From contig NZ_CP016895.1 of assembly GCF_001704115.1 (NCBI RefSeq), forward strand, positions 3,534,001 to 3,598,000: a DNA stretch of 64,000 nt, given 5' to 3'. A program made the translations under genes and the position numbers. Shown here one piece after another: positions 8,832-18,983 of the stretch; the first letter of the stretch is position 1, and every line of letters begins with the position of its first letter. The notes under the pieces were generated by a model. The model worked only from the letters and a program-made list of their open reading frames with translations. It was not told where the DNA came from and made no database searches. This stretch comes from Acinetobacter larvae. GTDB lineage: Bacteria; Pseudomonadota; Gammaproteobacteria; Pseudomonadales; Moraxellaceae.

Positions 8832-9488
8832 TTAAGGCATCAAACGTTGTAAAATCCACTGACCATCTTGTTGTAGATAGTGAATCCGATCATGCATACG
8901 GTTTGGTCGTCCTTGCCAGAACTCGTAACGATCTGCCAGCACACGATACCCTCCCCAAAATTCAGGCTTAGGAATTGCCTCATCCTGTGCAAATTGTGCA
9001 CTTATCTGTGCAAAGCGTTGCTCTAAACTGGAGCGATCTGCAATCACACCACTTTGCGGTGTACTGACATAAGCCGCCAATTGGCTATCACGTGGTCGTT
9101 TATGATAATAATCACTGGCTTCAGCCTCAGAGATTTTCTCCACAGCCCCATGAATGCGCACTTGACGTTCTAACTCTGGCCAATAAAACAATAATTCTGC
9201 TTGTGGGTTTTCGGCTAAGTCCAGCCCTTTTTGGCTGTCATAATTGGTATAAAAATCATAACCTGCCTGACTGGCGCCACGGAGTAATACCGTACGAACA
9301 TGAGGGCGTCCTGTTGCATCTGCTGTTGCCAAATACATGGTATAAGGTTCATGTAAAGGCGATGCTAAGGCTTGATTAAACCAAAGCAAAAACTGCTCAT
9401 GCGGATCTCGATGTAGCTGTGATTCTAACAGTTGATCTTTTTGATAACTTAAACGCAATTCACTCAAATCTTTGATGGTATCACTCAT
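8832..9488 (-). CDS. pdxH: Pyridoxamine/pyridoxine 5'-phosphate oxidase
   Basis: This FMN enzyme oxidises pyridoxine or pyridoxamine 5'-phosphate to pyridoxal 5'-phosphate, the last step of vitamin B6 synthesis and salvage. At 218 residues it has the same length as E. coli PdxH. FMN and substrate motifs are visible: RPHVRTVLLRG near residue 60, FYTNYDSQKG near 78, and the C-terminal FWQGRPNRMHDR near 194. It sits between glmM and recJ with about 20 bp on either side, which points to one transcript. Confidence 0.95.
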   Translation of the reverse strand: MSDTIKDLSELRLSYQKDQLLESQLHRDPHEQFLLWFNQALASPLHEPYTMYLATADATGRPHVRTVLLRGASQAGYDFYTNYDSQKGLDLAENPQAELLFYWPELERQVRIHGAVEKISEAEASDYYHKRPRDSQLAAYVSTPQSGVIADRSSLEQRFAQISAQFAQDEAIPKPEFWGGYRVLADRYEFWQGRPNRMHDRIHYLQQDGQWILQRLMP

Positions 9489-9508
9489 CTCAAACTCCTC
9501 ACCTAAGC

Positions 9509-10837
9509 TCAGGCATGTTGCCGGATTGCGTCAGCCAAGTGATTGGCCAATGCAGTAATATGTTCGTGATCATCACCTTCTACCATCACACGAATCACCG
9601 GTTCAGTGCCAGACTTACGAATCAATAAACGTCCACGACCTTGTAATTGCTGTTCGACACTGGCAAATTGTGCTTTCAGAGCATCTATGGCAAAAGGATC
9701 AATCATTTGCTCTAAGCGAACATTGACCAAGACCTGTGGAAATAGCTTAAACTCACTGACCAGTTGATCAAGACTTTTTTGCTGCTCAACCATTACGGTC
9801 AGTACTTGTAATGCCGCAATAATGGCATCCCCAGTGGTACTTTTATCAAGTGTCAGGACATGACCTGATGGCTCACCACCAATGCTCCAACCATTTTCCT
9901 CTAAGGCTTGCAACACATAGCGATCGCCGACTTGAGCACGTACAAATGGCACACCAGCAGCAGCAAGTGCTAACTCTAAGGCCATATTACTCATCACCGT
10001 ACCCACAATCCCCGCAGGCTTATGCTGACTTTGTGTAGCCAAGATATAGAGAATATGATCGCCATCAATCAAATTACCAAAACGGTCGACCATCACAACC
10101 CGATCTGCATCCCCATCAAAAGCAATTCCAACATCGGCTTGTTGTTCTACCACAGCACGTTGCAAACTTTCAGGATGAGTGGAACCACAGTTTTGATTGA
10201 TATTTAAACCATCAGGCTGTTCATGCATGGCAATGACTTTGGCACCTAACTCACGGAATACAGCTGGACCCACGCTATAAGCCGCACCATTGGCGCAATC
10301 CACCACAATTTTCAGATCACGCAAACTAAAATGATAAGGGAAAGTAGACTTACAAAATTCGATATAACGACCATTGGCATCTTTAACACGCACACTTTTA
10401 CCAAGATTTGCCGGCTCATCGATGTACAAGTCTTGTTCAAGCTGTTGGTTAATGGCTTGTTGGAGTTCATCAGAAAGCTTCTTGCCCTCTCCTGAGAAAA
10501 ACTTAATGCCATTATCAAAATAAGGATTGTGTGATGCAGATATAACAATACCAGCATCAGCATGTAAGGCACGGGTTAAATGTGCAATCGCCGGTGTAGG
10601 CAGAGGGCCCAATAAATGAACATAAACACCTGCGGCATTTAATCCCGCTTGTAAAGCAGATTCCAAAATATAACCCGATAAACGTGTATCTTTGCCCAAA
10701 ACAACAATGGGTTTTTGCGTGTGACTTATTTTTTTTAATACTTTCCCTGCTGCAAAACCAAGTTGTAAGGCGAATTGTGGTGTAATTGGTGATTCACCAA
10801 ATTTTCCCCGTATACCATCTGTACCAAAATAACTCAT
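9509..10837 (-). CDS. glmM: Phosphoglucosamine mutase
   Basis: GlmM interconverts glucosamine-6-phosphate and glucosamine-1-phosphate, feeding UDP-GlcNAc synthesis for peptidoglycan and lipopolysaccharide. The 442-residue protein (E. coli 445) starts with [14 protein letters not shown]. It carries the phosphoserine loop [19 protein letters not shown] near residues 96-114, the metal loop FDGDADR near 240, the sugar loop GGEPSGH near 323, and the phosphate loop [12 protein letters not shown] near 410. It is the first gene of the glmM-pdxH-recJ run. A guaB terminator separates it from guaB upstream. Confidence 0.95.
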   Translation of the reverse strand: MSYFGTDGIRGKFGESPITPQFALQLGFAAGKVLKKISHTQKPIVVLGKDTRLSGYILESALQAGLNAAGVYVHLLGPLPTPAIAHLTRALHADAGIVISASHNPYFDNGIKFFSGEGKKLSDELQQAINQQLEQDLYIDEPANLGKSVRVKDANGRYIEFCKSTFPYHFSLRDLKIVVDCANGAAYSVGPAVFRELGAKVIAMHEQPDGLNINQNCGSTHPESLQRAVVEQQADVGIAFDGDADRVVMVDRFGNLIDGDHILYILATQSQHKPAGIVGTVMSNMALELALAAAGVPFVRAQVGDRYVLQALEENGWSIGGEPSGHVLTLDKSTTGDAIIAALQVLTVMVEQQKSLDQLVSEFKLFPQVLVNVRLEQMIDPFAIDALKAQFASVEQQLQGRGRLLIRKSGTEPVIRVMVEGDDHEHITALANHLADAIRQHA

Positions 10838-11013
10838 TTTAAATCCGCTAATCGTTTCAAATTACATATATTTTAAAGAGCTGCTCATGCGGATACCGAT
10901 CAAATTTGTAATGCGATATCCTCATTTCCCCAGACATTCTTCTATCTTATCTAAGCACCAACCTGAGCACCAGCAAGTGCTCAAGTCTTTCTGTACTTTA
11001 CACCAAAAACAAC

Positions 11014-11040
11014 AAAAGCCATCACTTGAGGATGGCTTTT
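11014..11040 (-). terminator. Terminator of guaB
   Basis: aaaagccatc and gatggctttt pair over 10 bp around a 7-nt loop. On the minus strand the stem runs into a T-rich tract (ttttgttgttttt). It lies about 50 bp past the guaB stop. Confidence 0.85.
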
Positions 11041-11080
11041 TATGCAAACTTTCATTAAAACCTTATTTTTTTTAAGGTTA

Positions 11081-12593
<1,513 letters not shown>

Positions 12594-12692
12594 TACAAAT
12601 TTAATGATAAATTTCATTGCTAATTGCATAAATTGCACTGTAATTTTTATTTAAGCAATTTTTTATTTATAAAATGTCTATTAGAACAACAA

Positions 12693-12717
12693 GATGCTAG
12701 GTATTTTGCCGAGCATC
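12693..12717 (-). terminator. Weak stem-loop after the YkgJ-type gene
   Basis: gatgct and agcatc pair over 6 bp around a 13-nt loop. On the minus strand the stem is followed by ttgttgttc. It lies 30 bp past the stop of the 12747-13112 gene. Confidence 0.35.
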
Positions 12718-12746
12718 ATACATAGCGCCTCGTGATCTTTTTTCAT

Positions 12747-13112
12747 TTAACTGACTTGGTCATAACCCTCATCATTGCTAGATGCCAAATCGAGATTGAC
12801 GATTGGAATCAAGCCATGGGCAAGTCGTGCTTTTTGGCACTGTTGATCACCCGCTTGAACCTCCTTACAACTTTCACTGCGTACTGTATAAATTCCACAG
12901 CTTACAGCCTGTCCAACTTCGCCCTGTAGTGCAACACAACGCGGCTGTTTCTGATTGGTACCACACATACACGAATAAACGGCCGTTAAAGGCTCAACCA
13001 TCTCGCTAGGCATCGCCTCACCTTCAGCCCAATAAAAAGATACCCGAAAATAGGCACAACATGCCCCGCAGCTTAAACAAATATCGTCTCGACTAACCTG
13101 TGACAACTGCAT
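12747..13112 (-). CDS. YkgJ-family cysteine-cluster protein
   Basis: This is a small (121-residue) protein of the YkgJ/UPF0153 family, likely binding a zinc ion or iron-sulfur cluster through its cysteines; the biochemical role is not known. The defining CLSCGACC motif sits near residue 12, with further cysteines in YSCMCG near 46, PRCVAL, SCGIY, ESCKEV and QQCQKAR. It lies alone between guaB and the manganese exporter, with separate terminators on both sides. I recognise the family by its cysteine pattern, not by function. Confidence 0.8.
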   Translation of the reverse strand: MQLSQVSRDDICLSCGACCAYFRVSFYWAEGEAMPSEMVEPLTAVYSCMCGTNQKQPRCVALQGEVGQAVSCGIYTVRSESCKEVQAGDQQCQKARLAHGLIPIVNLDLASSNDEGYDQVS

Positions 13113-13313
13113 TTGAAATTCTCATTATTAAAGTTGTAGATTGAGCAGAAATGCTAAAAAAATCTGTTTTTATTGGCAATAGTTTTTTAATATTTTTTTG
13201 TGATCATGCACTGCGCTAAGCACCAGCCCATCACGCTTTAAGCAATCGAGCATCCTTCTAAATAGCGCTAAAATGGTGCAATTTAAATAGATATTCTGTA
13301 TGGGGCAAACAGT

Positions 13314-13347
13314 GACAAAAAAACCGCGATTATTCAGATCGCGGTTT
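13314..13347 (-). terminator. Terminator of the GDT1-family gene
   Basis: aaaccgcgat and atcgcggttt pair over 10 bp around a 7-nt loop (13321-13347). On the minus strand a T-run follows. It lies 35 bp past the exporter stop codon. Confidence 0.88.
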
Positions 13348-13381
13348 AACGTTATAAGCAGTTTATGGCGTATTTAAAAAC

Positions 13382-13957
13382 TTAGAGCAAATAATACCCA
13401 AGCAAAGTCATCACCCCTAATGCCATAAAAATACAGGCACCAATTTTATGAATCAAAGCAATCGGTAGGCGCTGGGCAAAGCGATCTCCAACCAATACCG
13501 CTGGGACATTCGCGATGAGCATGCCCAAGGTGGTACCCATTGTGACCCAAAATATGCTGTCGTATTTGGCGGCCAATGCAACCGTAGCCAATTGTGTTTT
13601 ATCGCCAATTTCAGCTAGGGTAAATAAAATGAAGGTTGCCCCGAATACGCCAAATTTTTGCCATTTTTTTATATTTTCGCTTTCATCTTCTAGTTTATCT
13701 GGAATAAGCATCCAGATAGCCATCGCAATGAAACCAATTGATAAGACCCAAACCAACCATGTTGGATTGATCATCGCAGTAATCCATTGTCCAAATACAG
13801 CAGATAATGCGTGATTAATTAAGGTAGAAACTAAAATTGCGGCAATAATCGGTATAGGTTTTTTGAAGCGTGCAGCAAGCAGCAAGGCAAGGAGTTGTGT
13901 TTTATCACCCATCTCTGCGAGCGCTACAATGAGTGTAGAAGAGATTAGTTCTTGCAT
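13382..13957 (-). CDS. TMEM165/GDT1 (UPF0016) family transporter, probable Mn2+ exporter
   Basis: This is an inner-membrane protein of the GDT1/TMEM165 family; bacterial members such as MneA export manganese. The 191-residue product has two repeats of three membrane helices, each with the signature Glu-x-Gly-Asp-Lys-Thr: LAEMGDKTQL near residue 14 and LAEIGDKTQL near 116. I choose the ATG at 13957; a TTG two codons upstream (13963) is also possible. The leader contains a yybP-ykoY riboswitch, which responds to Mn2+ in studied cases, and this independently supports manganese export. Terminators isolate the gene on both sides. The family is certain; the substrate is inferred from family and riboswitch. 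Confidence 0.9.
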   Translation of the reverse strand: MQELISSTLIVALAEMGDKTQLLALLLAARFKKPIPIIAAILVSTLINHALSAVFGQWITAMINPTWLVWVLSIGFIAMAIWMLIPDKLEDESENIKKWQKFGVFGATFILFTLAEIGDKTQLATVALAAKYDSIFWVTMGTTLGMLIANVPAVLVGDRFAQRLPIALIHKIGACIFMALGVMTLLGYYLL

Positions 13958-13969
13958 ATTCAAAATCTC

Positions 13970-14010
13970 TGGCTAGCGTCATACCGATGACCTACCTCTC
14001 CTGCTAGCCA
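13970..14010 (-). promoter_or_regulatory. Expression-platform hairpin of the Mn riboswitch
   Basis: tggctagc (13970-13977) pairs with gctagcca (14003-14010), an 8-bp stem. It encloses a second small hairpin (gtcat/atgac) and an exposed or bulged purine stretch, aggagagg (minus strand, 14002-13995), that looks like a Shine-Dalgarno sequence. It lies between the aptamer and the ATG, the position of an expression platform. No T-run follows, so translational control seems more likely than termination; this is inference. Confidence 0.6.
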
Positions 14011-14034
14011 TAAATCGAAATGATTGCAGAGCGG

Positions 14035-14172
14035 TAAATCAAAGGTCTTGCCAACAAAAGATAGCTTATTTCTAAGCACCATTGAACTTTGCTATGATGA
14101 CCACGCTCTGTTGAGCAATTATGTTGATCATCACCTGTTTACCTGCGTAAACAGCGGCTACTCCCCAATGAA
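14035..14172 (-). promoter_or_regulatory. yybP-ykoY manganese riboswitch (aptamer)
   Basis: On the minus strand the two most conserved blocks of this class are present in order. GGGGAGTAGCC is at 14166-14156 and GGCAAGACCTTTG is at 14052-14040. Between them are a strong 8-bp hairpin (ctgtttac/gtaaacag), a second long helix (gatgatca with tggtcatc) and a small hairpin (gctta/taagc), which fits the known multi-helix architecture. The distal P1 pairing has mismatches. It is downstream of a good promoter and upstream of a GDT1-family exporter. Studied members bind Mn2+ and turn expression on. Confidence 0.9.
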
Positions 14173-14182
14173 GTGTACGGCA

Positions 14183-14211
14183 ATTCTACAGGCTAATCGG
14201 CATTTAAGCAA
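14183..14211 (-). promoter_or_regulatory. Sigma-70 promoter of the riboswitch and exporter transcript
   Basis: The minus strand reads TTGCTT (14211-14206), a 17-bp spacer, then TAGAAT (14188-14183). Transcription would begin around 14176, just ahead of the conserved GGGGAGTAG block, so the transcript starts with the aptamer. Confidence 0.75.
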
Positions 14212-14262
14212 CAGCCCAAAACACTTTATCTCGAAAATACATATTAGATCATGCTTATAAAT

Positions 14263-14296
14263 AAAAACCCCGTATCACTTGGGATACAGGGTTTTT
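14263..14296 (-). terminator. Terminator of aceEF
   Basis: aaaaaccc-gtatc and gatac-ggg-ttttt pair with one mismatch around a 6-nt loop. A- and T-runs on both sides allow function in either direction. It lies 70 bp past the aceF stop and upstream of the exporter promoter. Confidence 0.8.
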
Positions 14297-14365
14297 TGCA
14301 CATATAAAATTTCGATACAACAGATCACAATAAGGTATTGCAATGCTGTTTAAAAAGCCTCGAGC

Positions 14366-16060
14366 TTAGAGCAAGATATTACGAATATCGGCCAATAGCT
14401 TGGTGAGTTTATTGGTAAAACGTGCCGCATCTGCACCATTAATCACACGATGATCATAAGACAGTGATAATGGTAACATCAAACGTGGTTCAAACTTATT
14501 ACCATCCCACACCGGCTGCATCGTGGCAGGTGAAATACCTAAAATTGCAACTTGTGGCCAGTTCACCAAGGGAGTAAATGCTGTACCCCCAATACTGCCC
14601 AAACTGGTAATGGTAAAGTTAGCACCTTGTAAGTCTTTCGGTGACAATTTTTTATCACGCGCTTTCTGACTTAATTCACCCAACTCAATGGCAATTTGCT
14701 GAATACTTTTTTGATCTGGATTACGCAGCACAGGGACTGTTAAGCCATCAGGTGTTGCCACTGCAATACCCATATGGATTTCATTACGTAATAATACTGC
14801 TTTTTGATCATCCGCTAAATGCCCAGCAAAATAAGGCTCTTCTTTTAACAAGTGTGCAATCGCTTTAACAATAAACGCTAAAATCGTCAAGCTTATGCCT
14901 TGTTTCTTAAAGTTGGCTTTTAATTCACCGCGCCATGCTTCTAGATCAGTAATATCCGCCAAATCAAATTGTGTCACTTGTGGGATATAGTTATTCAGCG
15001 ATAACTGTGGAATAGAAACTTGCTGTAAGCGTGTTAAAGTCTTCAGCTCACCACCACCGAAATTACTAAAATCCGGTAAATTCGGCAAAGCACTCGCAAC
15101 AACAGCTGAAGCTGAAGTAGTACTTGTCGTCGCCGCTGTGGTTAAACGTTGTTTCACATAAGCAAATACATCTTCCTTCAACAAACGTTGATGAGGACCT
15201 GTCGCCTGAACCTGAGCCAAGACTACACCCAGTTCGCGTGCCAATTTACGCACGGCTGGACCAGCATAAACTTTTGCATTTTGTTCATGCTGTTCTGGAC
15301 TTAGGCTTGGTGTCGTCGTACTGTGCGTCGTAGGCGCCTGACTTTGCTTGCTGTCAGCTACCGTTGCAACTGTCTTCTCTGCAACCGTTGTTGCTGGTGC
15401 AGGTGTGCTTTTTTCTGCAACTGCCGCAGCGGGATTTGATGTTGCCGTAGCAGCAGATGCTTGACCCGCCGTTGCGACTTTCAGCAATAACACGCCTTCT
15501 TTGACTATATCTCCAACTTTTACCGCAATTTCAACAACAGTACCTGCCGCTGTACTCGGTACTTCAACCGAAGCTTTGTCTGACTCTAGTAGTACAATAC
15601 TGTCATCCACAGCAATACTGTCACCGACTGCAACCAACAATTCACTGACTGATGCCTTTTCAACCCCAATATCAGGTACTTTTAATTCAATGGTTGCAGT
15701 ACTTGCTGCATCATTTTGACTATTCGCAACAGCGGCAACGTCAGCAGGGCTTTCTGCGACTTGCTCTGCGACTGGCGTTGCTGGTTCTGGCGAGTGTTGC
15801 GACTCAACAGCCGTGCTTTGCGTTTCAGCATTTGCTTCTGTTTCCAGCTCAATCAGTGCAGTCCCTTCGGTCACGCTATCACCGACATTTACCAAAATAG
15901 CTTTAATCACACCAGCTGCAGTTGATGGAACTTCAACAGAAGCCTTGTCGGACTCAAGCAAAACAATACTGTCTTCAGCTTCAATTCGGTCACCGACTTT
16001 CACCAAAAGTTCAGCAACAGTCGCTTTATCTACGCCAATATCAGGTGTGGTAATGTGCAT
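14366..16060 (-). CDS. aceF: Pyruvate dehydrogenase complex E2 (dihydrolipoyllysine acetyltransferase)
   Basis: AceF is the core of the pyruvate dehydrogenase complex and moves acetyl groups from lipoate to CoA. I start at the ATG at 16060, one base after the aceE stop and preceded by aggagaa; the frame is open further upstream but only inside aceE. The 564-residue product carries two lipoyl domains, each with DIGV near the start and the lipoylation motif ESDKASVEVPS (about residues 37 and 150). Alanine- and proline-rich linkers, a subunit-binding domain with YAGPAVRKLARELGV near 260, and the catalytic domain with SYDHRVINGADAARF near 540 follow. E. coli has three lipoyl domains; two is common elsewhere. 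lpd is not nearby. Confidence 0.95.
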   Translation of the reverse strand: MHITTPDIGVDKATVAELLVKVGDRIEAEDSIVLLESDKASVEVPSTAAGVIKAILVNVGDSVTEGTALIELETEANAETQSTAVESQHSPEPATPVAEQVAESPADVAAVANSQNDAASTATIELKVPDIGVEKASVSELLVAVGDSIAVDDSIVLLESDKASVEVPSTAAGTVVEIAVKVGDIVKEGVLLLKVATAGQASAATATSNPAAAVAEKSTPAPATTVAEKTVATVADSKQSQAPTTHSTTTPSLSPEQHEQNAKVYAGPAVRKLARELGVVLAQVQATGPHQRLLKEDVFAYVKQRLTTAATTSTTSASAVVASALPNLPDFSNFGGGELKTLTRLQQVSIPQLSLNNYIPQVTQFDLADITDLEAWRGELKANFKKQGISLTILAFIVKAIAHLLKEEPYFAGHLADDQKAVLLRNEIHMGIAVATPDGLTVPVLRNPDQKSIQQIAIELGELSQKARDKKLSPKDLQGANFTITSLGSIGGTAFTPLVNWPQVAILGISPATMQPVWDGNKFEPRLMLPLSLSYDHRVINGADAARFTNKLTKLLADIRNILL

Positions 16061-16061
16061 T

Positions 16062-18776
16062 TTATTTCTCCTCACCTGTTTGCTCTGTATAAGGAGCAAC
16101 TTCAGACACTTCTGCATGCGCTTGTGGCAACCACGCAACTGGGCGATCTACATCAAGTTCAAAACTTGAAATAGCGTCTTTGACTAAGCGTGCATCTACT
16201 TCGCCTTCATCAGCGAGTTTTTTCAAGGTAGCCACCACAATATGGGCAGCATCTACACCAAAGTAACTACGCAAATTACCACGAGTATCTGAGCGACCAT
16301 AACCGTCTGTACCCAATGTAACGTATGGGCGACCATCCGGTAGATAGGCACGAATTTGTTCGCTATAGGCGCGAATATGATCTGTCGCAGCAACAACAAT
16401 ACCGTCCGTTGCACGCAATTGTTCAGTAACCCATGCTTGTTTCGGCTGATCAGCCATTGGATGTAAACGGTTATATTCTTCAGCCGCCATACCATCACGT
16501 GCCAATTCATTAAAGCTTGTCACACTCCACACATTGGCGTGAACTTGATATTCTTCAGCTAGAATCTGCGCTGCTTTAATAACTTCGCGCAAAATCACAC
16601 CAGAACCCAGTAATTGTACGGTGGCTTTTTCATCTTCGGCGAATAAATACAGACCACGTTTAATGCCTTCTTCAACACCAGCTGGCATCATTGGTTGCGC
16701 ATAGTTTTCATTCATGAGCGTCAAGTAATAGAACACGCGTTCTTGATTGACATACATGCGCTCTAGACCATCATGTACAATGACCGCTAACTCATAACCA
16801 AAACATGGATCATAAGATACACAGTTTGGAATTGTGCTAGCTAAAATATGTGAATGTCCATCCTGATGTTGTAAACCCTCACCATTTAAGGTGGTACGCC
16901 CTGCGGTAGCACCCAATAAGAAGCCTTGTGCTTGTGAATCGCCAGCAGCCCAAGCAATATCGCCAATACGCTGAAAACCGAACATCGAGTAATACATATA
17001 CATCGGAATCATCGGCAAGTTATTGGTAGAATAACTGGTACCCAATGCTGTCCACGCACTCATGGCACCCGCTTCATTGATGCCTTCTTGCAGCATATGT
17101 CCATCTTTTGCTTCACGATAGCTCATCAACTGTTCTTGGTCTTCCGGTGTATAGTTCTGACCATGTGCAGCATAAATACCCAGTTGACGGAACATCCCCT
17201 CTAAACCAAAAGTACGCGCTTCATCTGGTACGATAGGCACGACGCGGTCTTTAATCGCTTTGTCTTTCAATAATGCAGCGATTAGACGGACCATCACCAT
17301 GGTCGTCGATTGTTCTTTACCATCACTACCACGCAATACGTGATCAAAAATAGACAATGCTGGAATATCTAGCTTGACACTGTCTTTGCGACGTGCAGGA
17401 AGATAACCGCCCAATGCTTCGCGGCGGGCTTTTAGGTATTTAATTTCAGGTGAATTTTCATTTGGACGATACAGCGGTAACTCTTCTAACTGCTCATCTG
17501 TAAACGGTAAATTAAAACGGTTACGGAAATATTTTAATGACTCTAACTGCATTTTTTTGATTTGATGCGTTTTGTTGACCGCTTCAATCTCATCCGATAA
17601 ACCATAACCTTTTACAGTTTTTGCTAAAATAACCGTCGGTTGACCATTGCTTTGCATCGCTGCGGCATAAGCTGCATAAACCTTATAAGGGTCATGACCA
17701 CCGCGATTTAAATTATCAATATCTTCATCACTCAGATGCTTTACAAGTTCTGCCGATTCAGGGTACTTACCAAAGAAGTGCTCGCGCGTATAGCCACCAC
17801 CCTTGACTTGATAACGCTGATAATCACCATCCAAAGCTTCTTCCATACGTGCTTTTAATGCACCGGAGCTATCTTTGGCCAACAATGGATCCCAATGACG
17901 CCCCCATACAACTTTAATAACACGCCAGCCCGCACCACGGAATACTGACTCTAATTCTTGGATAATTTTACCGTTACCGCGTACCGGTCCATCTAAGCGT
18001 TGTAAATTACAGTTTACAACCCAGATCAGATTATCTAGCTTTTCACGTCCAGCCAACGAGATTGCACCAAGGCTTTCTGGCTCATCCATCTCACCATCGC
18101 CTAAGAAAGCCCAAACCTTACGGTCTTCTTCTTTAATTAGACCACGGTTCATTAGATACTTTTGGATGTGTGCTTGGTAAATTGACATAATTGGACCAAG
18201 TCCCATCGAAACCGTTGGGAACTGCCAATAATCTGGCATTAAGTACGGATGTGGATAGCTTGGTAAGCCCTGACCACCAACCTCACGGCGAAAGTTTTTA
18301 AGTTGTTCTTCGTTTAAACGCCCTTCAAGGAATGAACGTGCATAAATACCGGGTGCACAATGCCCTTGAATATAAAGCATGTCACCACCGAAATGATCAT
18401 TGGCGGCACGGAAAAAATGGTTAAACCCAACATCATACAAGGTCGCAGAAGATGCAAAGCTAGCTAAATGCCCACCTAAATCATCTCCAGTCGTATTGGC
18501 ACGCAATACCATCGCCAAAGCATTCCAACGAATCAATGCACGGATACGGCGTTCCATATCTTGATCGCCCGGCATCGCTGGGGTTTCATCGACGGAAATG
18601 GTGTTTAGATAAGGGGTATTTAGACGCTGAATGGGAACGTGCTTAAAAATTGCACGCTGATACAGCTTTTCGAGTAAAAATGCTGCTCGCTCTGTTCCCA
18701 TGTGTTGTAACACTGAGTCAAATGCATCTTGCCATTCTTTTGTTTCTTGAGCATCTGAATCGCCGTAATACGCCAT
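16062..18776 (-). CDS. aceE: Pyruvate dehydrogenase E1 component (homodimeric)
   Basis: AceE is the thiamine-diphosphate enzyme that decarboxylates pyruvate and acetylates the lipoyl arms of AceF. The 904-residue length fits the homodimeric E1 type (E. coli 887). The ThDP motif begins with GDGEMDEPES near residue 226 and closes with NCNLQRLDGP some 30 residues later. PGIYARSFLEGRL near 143 and the central DGHMLQEGINEAGAMSAW stretch near 560 are also family-typical. The ATG is preceded by aggtga. It is the first gene of an aceEF operon, with one base between the two reading frames. No pdhR-like regulator gene is adjacent. Confidence 0.96.
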   Translation of the reverse strand: MAYYGDSDAQETKEWQDAFDSVLQHMGTERAAFLLEKLYQRAIFKHVPIQRLNTPYLNTISVDETPAMPGDQDMERRIRALIRWNALAMVLRANTTGDDLGGHLASFASSATLYDVGFNHFFRAANDHFGGDMLYIQGHCAPGIYARSFLEGRLNEEQLKNFRREVGGQGLPSYPHPYLMPDYWQFPTVSMGLGPIMSIYQAHIQKYLMNRGLIKEEDRKVWAFLGDGEMDEPESLGAISLAGREKLDNLIWVVNCNLQRLDGPVRGNGKIIQELESVFRGAGWRVIKVVWGRHWDPLLAKDSSGALKARMEEALDGDYQRYQVKGGGYTREHFFGKYPESAELVKHLSDEDIDNLNRGGHDPYKVYAAYAAAMQSNGQPTVILAKTVKGYGLSDEIEAVNKTHQIKKMQLESLKYFRNRFNLPFTDEQLEELPLYRPNENSPEIKYLKARREALGGYLPARRKDSVKLDIPALSIFDHVLRGSDGKEQSTTMVMVRLIAALLKDKAIKDRVVPIVPDEARTFGLEGMFRQLGIYAAHGQNYTPEDQEQLMSYREAKDGHMLQEGINEAGAMSAWTALGTSYSTNNLPMIPMYMYYSMFGFQRIGDIAWAAGDSQAQGFLLGATAGRTTLNGEGLQHQDGHSHILASTIPNCVSYDPCFGYELAVIVHDGLERMYVNQERVFYYLTLMNENYAQPMMPAGVEEGIKRGLYLFAEDEKATVQLLGSGVILREVIKAAQILAEEYQVHANVWSVTSFNELARDGMAAEEYNRLHPMADQPKQAWVTEQLRATDGIVVAATDHIRAYSEQIRAYLPDGRPYVTLGTDGYGRSDTRGNLRSYFGVDAAHIVVATLKKLADEGEVDARLVKDAISSFELDVDRPVAWLPQAHAEVSEVAPYTEQTGEEK

Positions 18777-18928
18777 AATTCACCTATTCCATGATCTGTT
18801 TTCTATATCATATATGTATCACATTTTGATGCTGTTAAGTTATGGTTACAGCTGAATGGGATAGCCCCCTATTATTTAGTAAATAAATACCAATTGACTT
18901 TTTAAACACAAAATAAACATAAAAATGC

Positions 18929-18955
18929 AAAAAAACCGCCAATTGGCGGTTTTTT
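18929..18955 (-). terminator. Terminator of the M23 peptidase gene
   Basis: aaaaaaccgcc and ggcggtttttt pair around an aatt loop, with A- and T-runs on both sides. It lies between the M23 peptidase gene and the aceE leader. Confidence 0.85.
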
Positions 18956-18983
18956 AAGTACTACAACAATTTTATAGTGCTAG

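Noticed and set aside
13464..13814. Frame opposite the GDT1-family gene
   Set aside because: Antisense shadow; the minus-strand gene has conserved motifs, a riboswitch and a terminator.
14024..14260. 78-codon plus-strand frame
   Set aside because: It lies antisense to the Mn2+ riboswitch and its promoter, which fully explain the sequence.
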